Shown here in pieces: positions 26,189 to 35,305 of a stretch of DNA of 64,000 nt. Every line of letters starts with the position of its first letter. Position 1 is the first letter of the stretch. Source of the stretch: Siphonobacter sp. BAB-5405 (GTDB lineage: Bacteria > Bacteroidota > Bacteroidia > Cytophagales > Spirosomataceae). The stretch covers positions 230,384-294,383 of the forward strand of contig NZ_NJAG01000005.1 of assembly GCF_002872335.1 (NCBI RefSeq), written 5' to 3'. Under the pieces are notes generated by a model. It was given only the letters and a program-made list of their open reading frames with translations. It did no database searches and was not told the DNA's origin. A program made the translations under genes and the position numbers.

Positions 26189-29113
26189 ATGAAAGTTGCT
26201 ACCTCCCAACCATTCTGCCTCATTTACTCGCTCTATCAGCACGAGTACCTGGGCTATCTTTGGGAACCGTTTATTGTGCAGTTAAATGACCGTGGTGAAC
26301 TTACCCTCCTGCATCAATCCATCTCCTCCAAGAATATCAATGAGTTTGCTGAACGGCTGGACGATACTGATTTTGAACTGGTAAAACTTATCGATGCCAT
26401 TCAGCAGGAAGTAGTCATTAAAAAATTTAGCTCGAAGAAAACGACTCCTACTGATTTTTTTCTCAAAGTATTCGACAAAAACAAAGGCGATAAAAATCTT
26501 CAGGATTCCATCTGTAACTATATTGAAAGTCACCGGGCTAAGATTTGTCCCCTGCTGGTAGACAAACGCGTCTTCATCATGGGCAACGATGGCAATCCCA
26601 TTCGCGAAGAAGTGACCATTCCGGTGGAACCCGCTTCTGTGCGTTTCCATGTCATGCGAAATGCCGACAATACGCATTACTATCCGACGATTCGGCATCA
26701 GGGAGTAAAAGTAGAGTTCCAGCACCGCGACGCGATCTTACTGGGCGAAGATCCGGCCTGGCTTTTGTTGGATGCGAAGTTGTACCATTTCAAGCCAGCC
26801 GTCGATGGCAAAAAGCTAAAGCCCTTTTTTAACAAGAAGTTTATCGTCATTCCCAAAAGCATCGAAGAGGACTATTACCGGAAATTTGTATCGTCCTTAA
26901 TTACACTCTTCGATGTATACGCAAAAGGCTTTGAGATCCGTTCGGAATCGTTCCGTCCGGTGCCCCAATTAAACCTGAGCGAAAACGTTGCTGAATCGGC
27001 TACGGCGGGTTCTTCGGCGACTTCAGCTGTAGCAACTGACCCGGATGTTACGCTGACCTTATCGTTCAATTACGGCGATCATAGTTTCCGGTTCGACAGC
27101 TTCACGGCCTCAGCCAATGTGAGCATGGAAACCCGCAATGACGAGTATATTTTCCATAAAATTCAACGGGACATTCCTCGGGAAAAGGAAACCATACGGA
27201 TGTTACGGGAGCGAAACCTGCATTTACGGAATGGACAGGCTGTCTTACCGAAAGCGGAAGCTTTTTCCTGGATTCAGGATCATTACGAACCATTACTTGA
27301 ACAGGGGTTTGTCATTAGTCAGAGTCCAACCGATACGAAACGTTATTTCCTGGGTTACTCCTCCCTGCAGCTTTCCATTCACGAAAACCGTGACTGGTTT
27401 GATATCTTCGCAGTTGTACGGTTTGGCGAGTATGAAATTCCGTTCCTGCAACTCAAACAGTTGATTCTCGACAAAAAACGGGAATTTACCCTGCCGAATG
27501 GCGAGGTGGCCGTAATTCCTGAATCCTGGTTTTCGCAATATTCCGAACTGTTTGCCTTTGCCAACGACCACGACGATCAGGATCATCTTGTCCTCCAGAA
27601 ACACCACATTTCGCTGGTGCAGGAGTTGCAGGAAGAAAGTCTGGCCGCTACCATCATTAACCGGAAACTCGAAAAACTCAGGGATTTCGAGGAAATTGAA
27701 GCATACCCTCTCCCGCAGGGACTCAATGGTACCCTTCGACCCTACCAGAAAGCCGGCTACGACTGGCTACGCTTCCTGAACCAATACCAGTTTGGGGGTT
27801 GCCTCGCCGATGATATGGGTCTGGGAAAGACCTTACAGACCTTGTCGCTGCTGCAATCGCAGTACGAAAACGGGGCGAAAGAAGCGTCACTAATTGTGAT
27901 GCCTACGTCCTTGCTGTACAACTGGCAACTGGAGATCAAGAAGTTTACCCCCATGTTACGCGTCCTGGTATATACCGGCACGTACCGCGAAAAAAACATC
28001 GACCTGTTCAATCAGTACGATGTTGTCCTGACCTCTTATGGCATTGTACGGATCGATGTGGAGCTGCTCCAGCGTTATCCGTTTCACTACATCATTCTGG
28101 ATGAATCGCAGGCCATTAAAAATCCCGGTTCGAATATTTCCAAGGCCTTGCTGCTCCTGCAAAGTCGGTTTCGGCTTATTCTGAGTGGTACGCCGCTGGA
28201 GAATAGTACCATGGACCTGTGGAGTCAGATGAACTTTGTTAATCCGGGCCTGCTGGGTAGTCAGTCCTTCTTTCGGAATGAATTTCAGATTCCCATTGAA
28301 AAGCGGGGGGATGAAAAGAAAACGCAGCGGCTGTACAGCATCATCAAGCCGTTTATGCTGCGACGGCATAAATCGCAGGTGGCCACGGAACTTCCCGAAA
28401 AGGTCGAATCCGTTCAGTACTGTGCCATGTCCGAAGAACAGGAGAAGGCTTACGAGGAAGCAAAGTCGTACTACCGCAATATGATTCTTCAGCATATTGA
28501 AGAAGAAGGCATCGCCAAATCGCAGATGGTCGTTTTGCAAGGTCTGACGCGTTTACGGCAGCTGGCCAATCACCCGAGAATGGTGGACTCAGGATACGAG
28601 TTCAGTTCGGGGAAACTGGAGGAAGTACTGGCGAAAATTGAAACGGTAGTCGGCGAAAAACATAAGATACTCATCTTCAGCCAATTCGTCAAACACCTGG
28701 ATCTAATCAGGTCTGAACTGGAAGAACGCGGATTTCCTTATGCGTACCTCGACGGCAATACGCAAGATCGGCAGGGGCAGGTTGAACTATTCCAGACGAA
28801 TGCACAGGTTCCTATTTTCTTAATTTCCCTCAAAGCAGGTGGTTTAGGTTTAAATCTTACGGCGGCCGATTACGTATTCATTCTGGACCCCTGGTGGAAT
28901 CCGGCCATTGAAGCCCAGGCGGTTGACCGGGCTCACCGAATCGGGCAGGACAAGACCGTATTTACGTACAAATTCATTTCCCAGAATACGGTGGAAGAGA
29001 AAATTCTGGCTCTTCAACATTCCAAACAGCGGCTGGCCAGCGAGCTGATTACGACCGAAGATACCTTTGTAAAATCGCTGTCGAAGGAAGATGTACTGTC
29101 GCTACTGGAGTAA
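26189..29113 (+). CDS. SNF2/Rad54-type DEAD-like helicase
   Basis: The 974-residue product is a superfamily 2 ATPase of the SNF2 group. An N-terminal part of about 500 residues has no motif I can name. The ATPase core follows: DDMGLGKTLQTL (motif I, about 541-552), the DExx motif as LDESQAIKNP (about 637-646), LSGTPLENSTMDLWSQ (motif III), then the second lobe with ILIFSQFVKHLDLI, GGLGLNLTAADYV and WWNPAIEAQAVDRAHRIGQ (motif VI). Bacterial members such as RapA remodel protein-nucleic acid complexes, often RNA polymerase; the target here is unknown. The ATG at 26189 is preferred over an upstream TTG because the protein then begins MKVATSQPFCLIYSLYQHEY. It is not next to restriction or defence genes. 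Confidence 0.92.
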   Translation: MKVATSQPFCLIYSLYQHEYLGYLWEPFIVQLNDRGELTLLHQSISSKNINEFAERLDDTDFELVKLIDAIQQEVVIKKFSSKKTTPTDFFLKVFDKNKGDKNLQDSICNYIESHRAKICPLLVDKRVFIMGNDGNPIREEVTIPVEPASVRFHVMRNADNTHYYPTIRHQGVKVEFQHRDAILLGEDPAWLLLDAKLYHFKPAVDGKKLKPFFNKKFIVIPKSIEEDYYRKFVSSLITLFDVYAKGFEIRSESFRPVPQLNLSENVAESATAGSSATSAVATDPDVTLTLSFNYGDHSFRFDSFTASANVSMETRNDEYIFHKIQRDIPREKETIRMLRERNLHLRNGQAVLPKAEAFSWIQDHYEPLLEQGFVISQSPTDTKRYFLGYSSLQLSIHENRDWFDIFAVVRFGEYEIPFLQLKQLILDKKREFTLPNGEVAVIPESWFSQYSELFAFANDHDDQDHLVLQKHHISLVQELQEESLAATIINRKLEKLRDFEEIEAYPLPQGLNGTLRPYQKAGYDWLRFLNQYQFGGCLADDMGLGKTLQTLSLLQSQYENGAKEASLIVMPTSLLYNWQLEIKKFTPMLRVLVYTGTYREKNIDLFNQYDVVLTSYGIVRIDVELLQRYPFHYIILDESQAIKNPGSNISKALLLLQSRFRLILSGTPLENSTMDLWSQMNFVNPGLLGSQSFFRNEFQIPIEKRGDEKKTQRLYSIIKPFMLRRHKSQVATELPEKVESVQYCAMSEEQEKAYEEAKSYYRNMILQHIEEEGIAKSQMVVLQGLTRLRQLANHPRMVDSGYEFSSGKLEEVLAKIETVVGEKHKILIFSQFVKHLDLIRSELEERGFPYAYLDGNTQDRQGQVELFQTNAQVPIFLISLKAGGLGLNLTAADYVFILDPWWNPAIEAQAVDRAHRIGQDKTVFTYKFISQNTVEEKILALQHSKQRLASELITTEDTFVKSLSKEDVLSLLE

Positions 29114-29165
29114 GGAGTAACTCCCTCTGATTGAATATTTTTCGTTCTAATTTTCTGGTAATCTC

Positions 29166-29173
29166 TACCTTTG
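29166..29173 (+). promoter_or_regulatory. Candidate -7 element for trmB
   Basis: TACCTTTG is a perfect TAnnTTTG match, about 24 bases before the GTG start of trmB. It lies inside the longer open frame and so argues for the downstream start. Confidence 0.5.
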
Positions 29174-29196
29174 TAAGGTTAAACTTACAGGTAGTC

Positions 29197-29925
29197 GTGT
29201 CACGTCAAAAACTCCATTTTTTTGCTCATAACGCCCAGACCGATAACGTGCTGGAGCCACCCAAGCCCTTATTTTACGCCATCAAAGGCCACTGGCATGA
29301 CCAGTTTTTCAAGAATGAAAATCCACTGATTGTAGAGATTGGATGCGGTAAGGGTGAATATACAGTAGGACTGGGAAAGGTATTCCCGGACAAGAATTTC
29401 GTTGGTGTGGATATGAAAGGCGACCGCATGGCCCGCGGCAGTAAGCAGGCCATTAATGCAGGGCTCACCAACATCGGTTTCCTCCGCACCATCGTACAGG
29501 ATGTAGAACTATACTTTGCTCCTGACGAGGTGGATGAACTCTGGGTTACGTTTCCGGACCCACGGCCCCGTAATCGGGATATTAAACGTCGGCTCACGCA
29601 TCCACGTTTTCTACGTATGTACGCCAGTATGCTCAAGCAAGGCGGTATCTTCCACTTGAAAACGGATAGCGATAGTCTGTTTGATTATACTCTTGAGACA
29701 CTTCAAGCCTTTGGTTGTGAAAACCTGATCTACACTCGGGATTTATATCAATCCGAACTCAACATGCGGCACTTTGGTATTAAAACCAGGTACGAAACTC
29801 TATTTTACGAGCAAGGATACAGCATTAAATACCTCAGTTGCAATCTGACGCCCAAACTTACCGAAGCCGAAGAACAGGCCTTGATGATCAATGAACCCGA
29901 GGCAATCGTTAGTATTTCAGAATAA
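29197..29925 (+). CDS. trmB: tRNA (guanine-N7-)-methyltransferase
   Basis: TrmB methylates G46 in the variable loop of tRNA. The GTG at 29197 is chosen as start (reading SRQKLHFFAHNAQTDNV) because family members begin this way and a promoter element covers the upstream part of the open frame. The SAM-binding motif EIGCGKGEYTVGL lies at about 47-59, followed by VGVDMKGDRMARG and the tRNA-binding stretch VTFPDPRPRNRDIKRRLTHP. Length is 242 residues. A very strong terminator follows. Confidence 0.95.
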   Translation: MSRQKLHFFAHNAQTDNVLEPPKPLFYAIKGHWHDQFFKNENPLIVEIGCGKGEYTVGLGKVFPDKNFVGVDMKGDRMARGSKQAINAGLTNIGFLRTIVQDVELYFAPDEVDELWVTFPDPRPRNRDIKRRLTHPRFLRMYASMLKQGGIFHLKTDSDSLFDYTLETLQAFGCENLIYTRDLYQSELNMRHFGIKTRYETLFYEQGYSIKYLSCNLTPKLTEAEEQALMINEPEAIVSISE

Positions 29926-29937
29926 GAAACCATCTTA

Positions 29938-29982
29938 AAAACAGAAGAGCGGCGAGCAATGTGCTCGCCGCTCTTCTGTTTT
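29938..29982. terminator. Strong bidirectional terminator, trmB / ABC exporter
   Basis: A perfect 20-base stem (AAAACAGAAGAGCGGCGAGC with GCTCGCCGCTCTTCTGTTTT) with a 5-base loop sits between the convergent trmB and ABC exporter genes. Confidence 0.92.
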
Positions 29983-29992
29983 AACGCTATAC

Positions 29993-31815
29993 TTATACGC
30001 CCTGCATCATACTCAGACGGCGGTACATCCCTTCTTTCTGCTCCAGCAATTCAAGGTGCGTTCCCTGCTCAATGATCTCCCCGTGCTGTAATACCAAAAT
30101 CTGATCAGCGTGCTGAATAGTACTCAGGCGGTGAGCAATAACCAAGGTAGTCCGGTTTTTCATCAGTCGGGTCAAGGCCTCCTGTACCAGTTTTCTGATT
30201 CCGTATCCAGTGCAGACGTTGCTTCATCCAGAATCAGGATTGGTGGGTTTTTCAAGATAGCCCGGGCAATGGAAATACGTTGCCGCTGACCACCCGAAAG
30301 CTTACTTCCCCGATCACCAATCGTGGTTTGATAGCCCTCGGGCGTTTGAATGATAAACTCATGGGCGTTGGCAATGCGAGCGGCTTCTTCTACCTGCTCG
30401 GGCGTAGCGTTAATGCCAAAGGAGATATTATTAAAAATCGTATCGTTGAAGAGAATGGATTCCTGCGTTACGATTCCCATCAGATTTCGTAACGATTGCT
30501 GCGTTACCTGCCGAATATCCATACCATCGATCAGAATCTGACCGCCCGTTACATCAAAAAACCGGGGAATCAGGTCAGCAATCGTCGATTTCCCACTGCC
30601 TGATGAACCGACTAAAGCCACCGTTTGACCTTTCGGAATGGAGAAGGAAATGTTTTTTATTACGTTACGATCTTCCTGATACGCGAAGGTGATGTTTTGT
30701 ACTTCGATGCCCTGCTGAAAATCTTTCAGTACAGTCGCGTTAGGTTGGTCCTCGATCAGTCGCGGCGTATCCATCAACCGGAAAATGCGATCCGCTGAAG
30801 CTTTTCCACGTTGCATCCCCGAAATGGAATTAGAAATTTCCTTGGCCGGCCGGGTAACCTGCGAAAACAAGACAATGTAGGCAATGAAATCTTTGGCATC
30901 CATACCCGACTGTCCGGAAAGTACTAACCCCCCACCATACAGCAGAATGCCCGCTACGACGCATACGCCCAGTAACTCCGAAAGCGGTGAAGCCATTTCC
31001 TGTCGATAGATCATATTCCGCCAGACGCGGTAATACTTCCGGTTTTCCCGGTCGAATTTCTCTCCAATAAACCGCTCGGCGTTAAAGCCCTTCACGACCC
31101 GAACACCGCCGAAAGTTTCCTCGATTACGCTCAGAATATTAGCCATAGTCAACTGGACTTCGATGGCGTGTTCTTTCAGGCGTTTACTCAGTAGACCAAT
31201 GATGGCTCCGGACAAAGGAATGACCACCAGGGAGAACAAGGTCAATTCTACTGACAGATAGAATAGTGTAATGAAGTAGCCAATCAGTAAGATGATTTCT
31301 TTGAAAATAGCCCCAAACGCTCGTCCAATCGAACCTTCTACTTCCAGAATGTCCGTCGTAAGGCGAGCCATCAAATCTCCTTTGCGTTCATTGTTGAAAA
31401 AACCCAAGTGCAGACTGATGATTCGTTCAAACACGGCCGAACGGAGATTCGTAATAGTAGAACCCCGCATCTTTTCAATGACCCGACTCGACAGATAACG
31501 AAAGATATTCGAAAGTAAAACCGAACTGATAATTACTACGCAGACAAATCGCAGGGCGGCCAGTTTACCATGATTGGTAGTTGCATCGTAGAGGTAGTAC
31601 TTGAATAAATCAATGAAGTACTGAGGCTCCCATTCAAAGGTGGGCCGGGCCACAACCGCTGCGGGTTGTACATCAAAGAGTACGCCTAGCAAAGGGCCGA
31701 TCAGGGCGAAATTGAGGATTCCAAAGAGACTACCCAGCAGCGAACAGATCAGATAGGGAATCACAAACCGCCCTAAGGGCTGTGCGTACTGTAAAAGGCG
31801 TAAATATGTTTTCAT
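29993..31815 (-). pseudogene. msbA: MsbA-like ABC exporter, split by a one-base frameshift
   Basis: The product is an ABC half-exporter with an N-terminal membrane domain of about six helices and a C-terminal ATPase. The ATPase shows GSSGSGKST (Walker A), LSGGQRQRIS (signature) and [13 protein letters not shown] (Walker B). After DTESE the frame changes: the first frame stops at 30172, while the true continuation ([20 protein letters not shown], then [11 protein letters not shown]) lies in the next frame and ends at 29993. Adding one A to the four-A run (T at 30191-30194 on the plus strand) restores a normal protein of about 607 residues. MsbA flips lipid A across the inner membrane and is essential where present, so a sequencing error is the likeliest cause. 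The exact substrate is inferred from family resemblance. Confidence 0.85.
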
Positions 31816-32195
31816 GTATCTTAACCAAAAATAACCTGCCCGGAAGAATAAGCAACGTTATGATTATACGGCGGCGGAACTTGTTTTACGAATCAATTCT
31901 ATTTTCACAAAAGTAGGGGGCGTTCGCTTTTAGGGATACGTAAAGCCAGATAAAGATGAAATAATTTTCTGGATGTCTCTTCAAAAGCCGTACTTCAGGA
32001 AAGCGAATGGAACCCGCGTTAAGCCGTTAAATATGAAGCAAATGCCCTTTTTTTCATTAAATACCTCGTACTTTCTTCTTGCTTTGCTAGGCCTTTAAAC
32101 GCAGTAGATACTAGATACCATGGCGACTCAACGGACGCTTTTGGCTAACTTCGAATTTCATTTTGATCCATTCACTGATTGATCATTGACCAGTC
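31816..32195. other. Divergent intergenic region, ABC exporter / cytochrome c
   Basis: The 380 bases contain a perfect TAnnTTTG element facing the ABC exporter (31908-31915). Nothing comparable was found facing the cytochrome gene, and no small gene or RNA was recognised. Confidence 0.45.
31908..31915 (-). promoter_or_regulatory. Candidate -7 element for ABC exporter gene
   Basis: Minus-strand TACTTTTG matches TAnnTTTG; the leader would be about 90 nucleotides. No TTG lies at the expected upstream distance. Confidence 0.4.
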
Positions 32196-32630
32196 ATGCC
32201 TATCATAAAAGCCCTGAAAACGTCAGTATACCTTCTGTTCGTAGCAATAGCGGGATTAACCGCCTGCCAGTCAGAAGCGGAAATCAAGCGGCAACAATAC
32301 GTAGCCGAAGGGTTTGATCTTTACAAGAAAAGCTGTATGAATTGCCATCAGGCTCAGGGCGAAGGAATGGCCAATCTGTATCCACCGCTGGCAGGCTCCG
32401 ATTTTCTTACGGCCTCCAACAAAGCTCTCGTCATCTGTGGCATGCGAAATGGTTTTCAACATCCGCTACGCGTAAACGGAAAGCTGTACCGGCAGCCCAT
32501 GCCCGGCAACACGGCGTTAAAAGCCCTTGATCTGGCCGTGTTAACCACCTTCCTGTACAATGAATGGGGAAATGAAAAGAAGATTACGGATGTAACCGAG
32601 GTTGAAAAAGCGTTGGCTCAGTGCCCTTAG
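32196..32630 (+). CDS. Lipoprotein cytochrome c (class I)
   Basis: The 144-residue product has a lipoprotein signal (VAIAGLTAC, Cys24) and one haem c site, CMNCH (Cys47, Cys50, His51). Met102 in RQPMPGNTALKALDL is the likely second axial ligand. It is therefore an electron carrier held on the outer face of a membrane, of the kind that feeds terminal oxidases or other exported redox enzymes. Its partner is not in the window. The 3' end faces lptC, with only 2 bases between the two stops, and no terminator lies between them. Confidence 0.9.
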   Translation: MPIIKALKTSVYLLFVAIAGLTACQSEAEIKRQQYVAEGFDLYKKSCMNCHQAQGEGMANLYPPLAGSDFLTASNKALVICGMRNGFQHPLRVNGKLYRQPMPGNTALKALDLAVLTTFLYNEWGNEKKITDVTEVEKALAQCP

Positions 32631-32632
32631 CC

Positions 32633-33178
32633 TTATTCAGGAAGATCATTCACCTGCATCTGGCTATTACGTACTTTTCCCAGACCGTATTGCTTAAAGT
32701 CCTGCGTAGCCACCAGCCCCGTCCCATTAGTAACACCGGTGGGGGTGCGGCTGGTTACAGGTCGATCTGTATAGATGCGTTTTCGGTCGGGGCTCCAGAA
32801 TAGTTCGTCCGTTTCGAGGGTCTCCTGCTTGATCCGGTTTTCAATTTTTACGTGTCCGATCATACGGTACAGGTTTTGCATCCGAATGTACCGCCCGGAA
32901 TCTGCCCGTAGCCAGGTGTGTTCGGTACCGGCTTTATCGTAAAAATACAGTCGGATCTCTTTGGGAAAAATCCGATCGCCTGTCAGCAAATCCAACTGAA
33001 CGGGCGTTACCATACGGATCACTTTATGGCCCGAATCGCTGTATACAACCTGCACATCGTAGGTTTCCTGCTGAGGCCCGGTATAGGGTTTCGAATTAAC
33101 AACCTGTTTTTCTTCACAGGCCATTAATCCAAAGGCACTCAACAAAATACAGGAAAGAAAAAACGTTACTTGTCTCAT
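32633..33178 (-). CDS. lptC: LPS export protein LptC (lipoprotein type)
   Basis: LptC passes lipopolysaccharide from the LptBFG pump to the LptA bridge. The 181-residue product (ATG at 33176-33178) has the LptC-type beta-jellyroll pattern: VQVVYSDSGHKVIRMVTPVQ, FPKEIRLYFYDKAGTEHTWL, ADSGRYIRMQNLYRMIGHVKI and ETDELFWSPDRKRIYTDRPV. Here it begins with a lipobox (AFGLMAC, Cys21) instead of the E. coli transmembrane helix, as in other Bacteroidota. It is the last gene of the coaX - outer-membrane protein - lptC unit; the gap to the gene before it is 12 bases. Confidence 0.88.
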   Translation of the reverse strand: MRQVTFFLSCILLSAFGLMACEEKQVVNSKPYTGPQQETYDVQVVYSDSGHKVIRMVTPVQLDLLTGDRIFPKEIRLYFYDKAGTEHTWLRADSGRYIRMQNLYRMIGHVKIENRIKQETLETDELFWSPDRKRIYTDRPVTSRTPTGVTNGTGLVATQDFKQYGLGKVRNSQMQVNDLPE

Positions 33179-33190
33179 GGCTTCAATCAA

Positions 33191-34498
33191 CTAATCGACC
33201 ACCTGACGGTAGAACCACTGGTCGCTGATGGTGAAACCAAGATTAATCCGAAAGAATTGTTCCTTGATGATGCCCGTGCCTTCTTTTCCCCGCTGACCTA
33301 CTGTAAGGCCAAGGTTTGCATCCGAAAGACCTACTTTCGTTAGCGGTAAGCCCATACCAATGGATAAGCTGGCCTCATTGATGCGTTGCCCACGAACGCT
33401 GTAGGGCAATTGCGAGAAATTCACGCCGAAGCGGTACGGAATCCGGTTCCAGTAGGTAGAGGATACAATGTTAGGCGTGTACTCCAGTCCTGCACTGACC
33501 TGGTAGCTATCCTGCATATTCTGATTGCTCCGGTTGAAATCCCGGAACTGCGACCATTGCTGCATGGAAAAATCGGCCGTAACGGCCAGGCGATAGGGGT
33601 TTTCGTACGATAGTCCGATGCGGTAGCTGCCCGGTAAGTTTACCCGACCACTCCCATTGTAACTTAAGGTATCGTTACTGCCCGCAACGGGAATCTCGCC
33701 CACAAGAGCCGATTGCGTACTTACCCGCGATGTACGCAGCTGGGTAGGCAACTCATAGGTACCCCCAACGTTCAGGTAGCGTTTGTCGCTGAATTTAAAG
33801 CGGTAAGCCAGACCTCCTTTAAAAAGGAAATTCCGGTTTTGATCCGTATCGGTAAAGAGCAGCGTATAATCGTTGCCATCGCCTCGGAGGGTTTGCGTCG
33901 ATACTTCCCGGGTGAGGGTTCCGAAAAGATACGAAGCCGAAATACCGGCGTACAGGTTTTTATAAACGCGAACACCGTTCACGAACGAAACCTTGTTCAT
34001 GCCTCCTGACCCCCGGTATTCGGTCAGCGAAGAGAACATATCACCGGGGATTGTACTCACTCTACGATTGTTGTAATCGAGGTAACTGTACGGGGTATAG
34101 TTCAGGCTGGAAGTCCAGCGGCTATTTATCGGAAAAGCCATCGCCAGATAATTCAGATTCCCCCCCACCACATTTTGCTGCAGATTTCCTTCTTTCAACT
34201 GTTTGGACTGAATCAGCGTACCTACTTCAAGCGTCGTAATGCGGTTACGGGCAATCAGAGCGGGGTTTATGTTATTAATGAACAGACCGTTGGCGTAACT
34301 CACCCCTGATCCACCCATCATTTGCTGAGCTGCAAAAGCATCACTAAATCTTTCCCCGATACCGTAGGTAGAATATGGTGTATTACCCAAGCCCTGACCC
34401 ACTGCCTGTAATGAACAGAGTCCTGAAAAAACCAACACTGCCCCAAACGAGCGGCTAACGGATGACTGAAGGCGGGTAATGATTGACTTTTTAGACAT
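33191..34498 (-). CDS. Predicted outer-membrane beta-barrel protein, conserved beside lptC
   Basis: The 435-residue product has a signal peptide ending near SLQAVGQ and a body made of alternating strands with many aromatic and glycine residues, e.g. SSLNYTPYSYLDYNNRRVS, AGLEYTPNIVSSTYWNRIPY and LGLTVGQRGKEGTGII. It resembles FadL/OmpP1-like barrels of Bacteroidota. I do not know its function. The start overlaps the end of coaX by 8 bases and lptC follows by 12 bases, so the three are one operon. A role in the outer membrane linked to LPS export would fit, but that is inference. Confidence 0.75.
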   Translation of the reverse strand: MSKKSIITRLQSSVSRSFGAVLVFSGLCSLQAVGQGLGNTPYSTYGIGERFSDAFAAQQMMGGSGVSYANGLFINNINPALIARNRITTLEVGTLIQSKQLKEGNLQQNVVGGNLNYLAMAFPINSRWTSSLNYTPYSYLDYNNRRVSTIPGDMFSSLTEYRGSGGMNKVSFVNGVRVYKNLYAGISASYLFGTLTREVSTQTLRGDGNDYTLLFTDTDQNRNFLFKGGLAYRFKFSDKRYLNVGGTYELPTQLRTSRVSTQSALVGEIPVAGSNDTLSYNGSGRVNLPGSYRIGLSYENPYRLAVTADFSMQQWSQFRDFNRSNQNMQDSYQVSAGLEYTPNIVSSTYWNRIPYRFGVNFSQLPYSVRGQRINEASLSIGMGLPLTKVGLSDANLGLTVGQRGKEGTGIIKEQFFRINLGFTISDQWFYRQVVD

Positions 34499-35228
34499 TA
34501 TAGTTTAAAATTCGGTGTAGGCCCAGGAGGACCAGTTCGGGGGCTGCAAATATCGGTTCTTTCAGTCGAGATTCAAACAGAGGAGCATCCCCTCCACACA
34601 AAATGACTTGAAAATCAGGATAAATACTACGGTATTGTTCGATGAGGCCCTGTACTTCGGCGATTAGTCCGTATAAAACACCGCTTTGCATGGCGTGAAT
34701 GGTACTCTTGCCTACCAGGGGCGGAAAAGTCTCGGGCACTTCCACAAGGGGTAATCGTTGGGTAAACGAATGCATGGCTTTAAATCGCATACGAAGCCCG
34801 GGAGAAATCAGACCGCCGTGAAAATTATTTTCCGTATCCACATAATCATACGTGATACAGGTACCCATGTCAATGACCAGTGCGTTGCGGTCGGGAAACA
34901 ACTGACGGGCTCCAATGGCCGCAGCTACGCGGTCGGCTCCCAGGGTATGCGGCGTATCGTAACATTTGGTTAGCGGCACGGGCGTTTGCGGGGTAAGCCA
35001 GAGAATGGGCGAAGGCAGAAAGGCAAACCAGCTACGTATTTTTTCTTCTGCATGCCCCGTGGAAGACAGCACCACCCGAGCGGGCTTGCGTTCGCGAACA
35101 TATTCCAGCAATTCCGGTATGGTAAAATTCCAGTGCGTTTCCTGTAAATGTCCATCCGCCGTAAAAAGGCCGGTTTTGGCGTAAGTATTGCCCAGATCAA
35201 TGGCCAGAGCGTACGTTTCTGATTTCAA
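34491..35228 (-). CDS. coaX: Type III pantothenate kinase
   Basis: CoaX performs the first step of coenzyme A synthesis. The 245-residue product has the ASKHA-fold motifs LAIDLGNTYAKTGLF (phosphate 1), DRVAAAIGARQLFP with ALVIDMGTCITYDYV (phosphate 2), and GGLISPGLRMRFKAMHSFT. The start must be the TTG at 35228 or a still rarer codon, since a TGA lies two codons upstream and no ATG or GTG precedes the first motif. It is the first gene of the coaX - outer-membrane protein - lptC operon. Confidence 0.94.
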   Translation of the reverse strand: MKSETYALAIDLGNTYAKTGLFTADGHLQETHWNFTIPELLEYVRERKPARVVLSSTGHAEEKIRSWFAFLPSPILWLTPQTPVPLTKCYDTPHTLGADRVAAAIGARQLFPDRNALVIDMGTCITYDYVDTENNFHGGLISPGLRMRFKAMHSFTQRLPLVEVPETFPPLVGKSTIHAMQSGVLYGLIAEVQGLIEQYRSIYPDFQVILCGGDAPLFESRLKEPIFAAPELVLLGLHRILNYNV

Positions 35229-35246
35229 GTTTCAAGCTTTGTTAGG

Positions 35247-35254
35247 CATCTTTG
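35247..35254 (+). promoter_or_regulatory. Candidate -7 element for thiamine pyrophosphokinase gene
   Basis: CATCTTTG differs at one position from TAnnTTTG. It overlaps the TTG at 35252, an alternative start of the next gene, which favours the GTG at 35306 as the true start. Confidence 0.35.
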
Positions 35255-35305
35255 CGAATCGCAACGCGAACTTCAAACCAGAATCCCGAAACTCAAAATA
35301 ATCCG

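Noticed and set aside
26189..29113. SNF2 helicase as part of a defence island
   Set aside because: Neighbours are a serine hydrolase gene and trmB; no nuclease, methylase or toxin gene is nearby.
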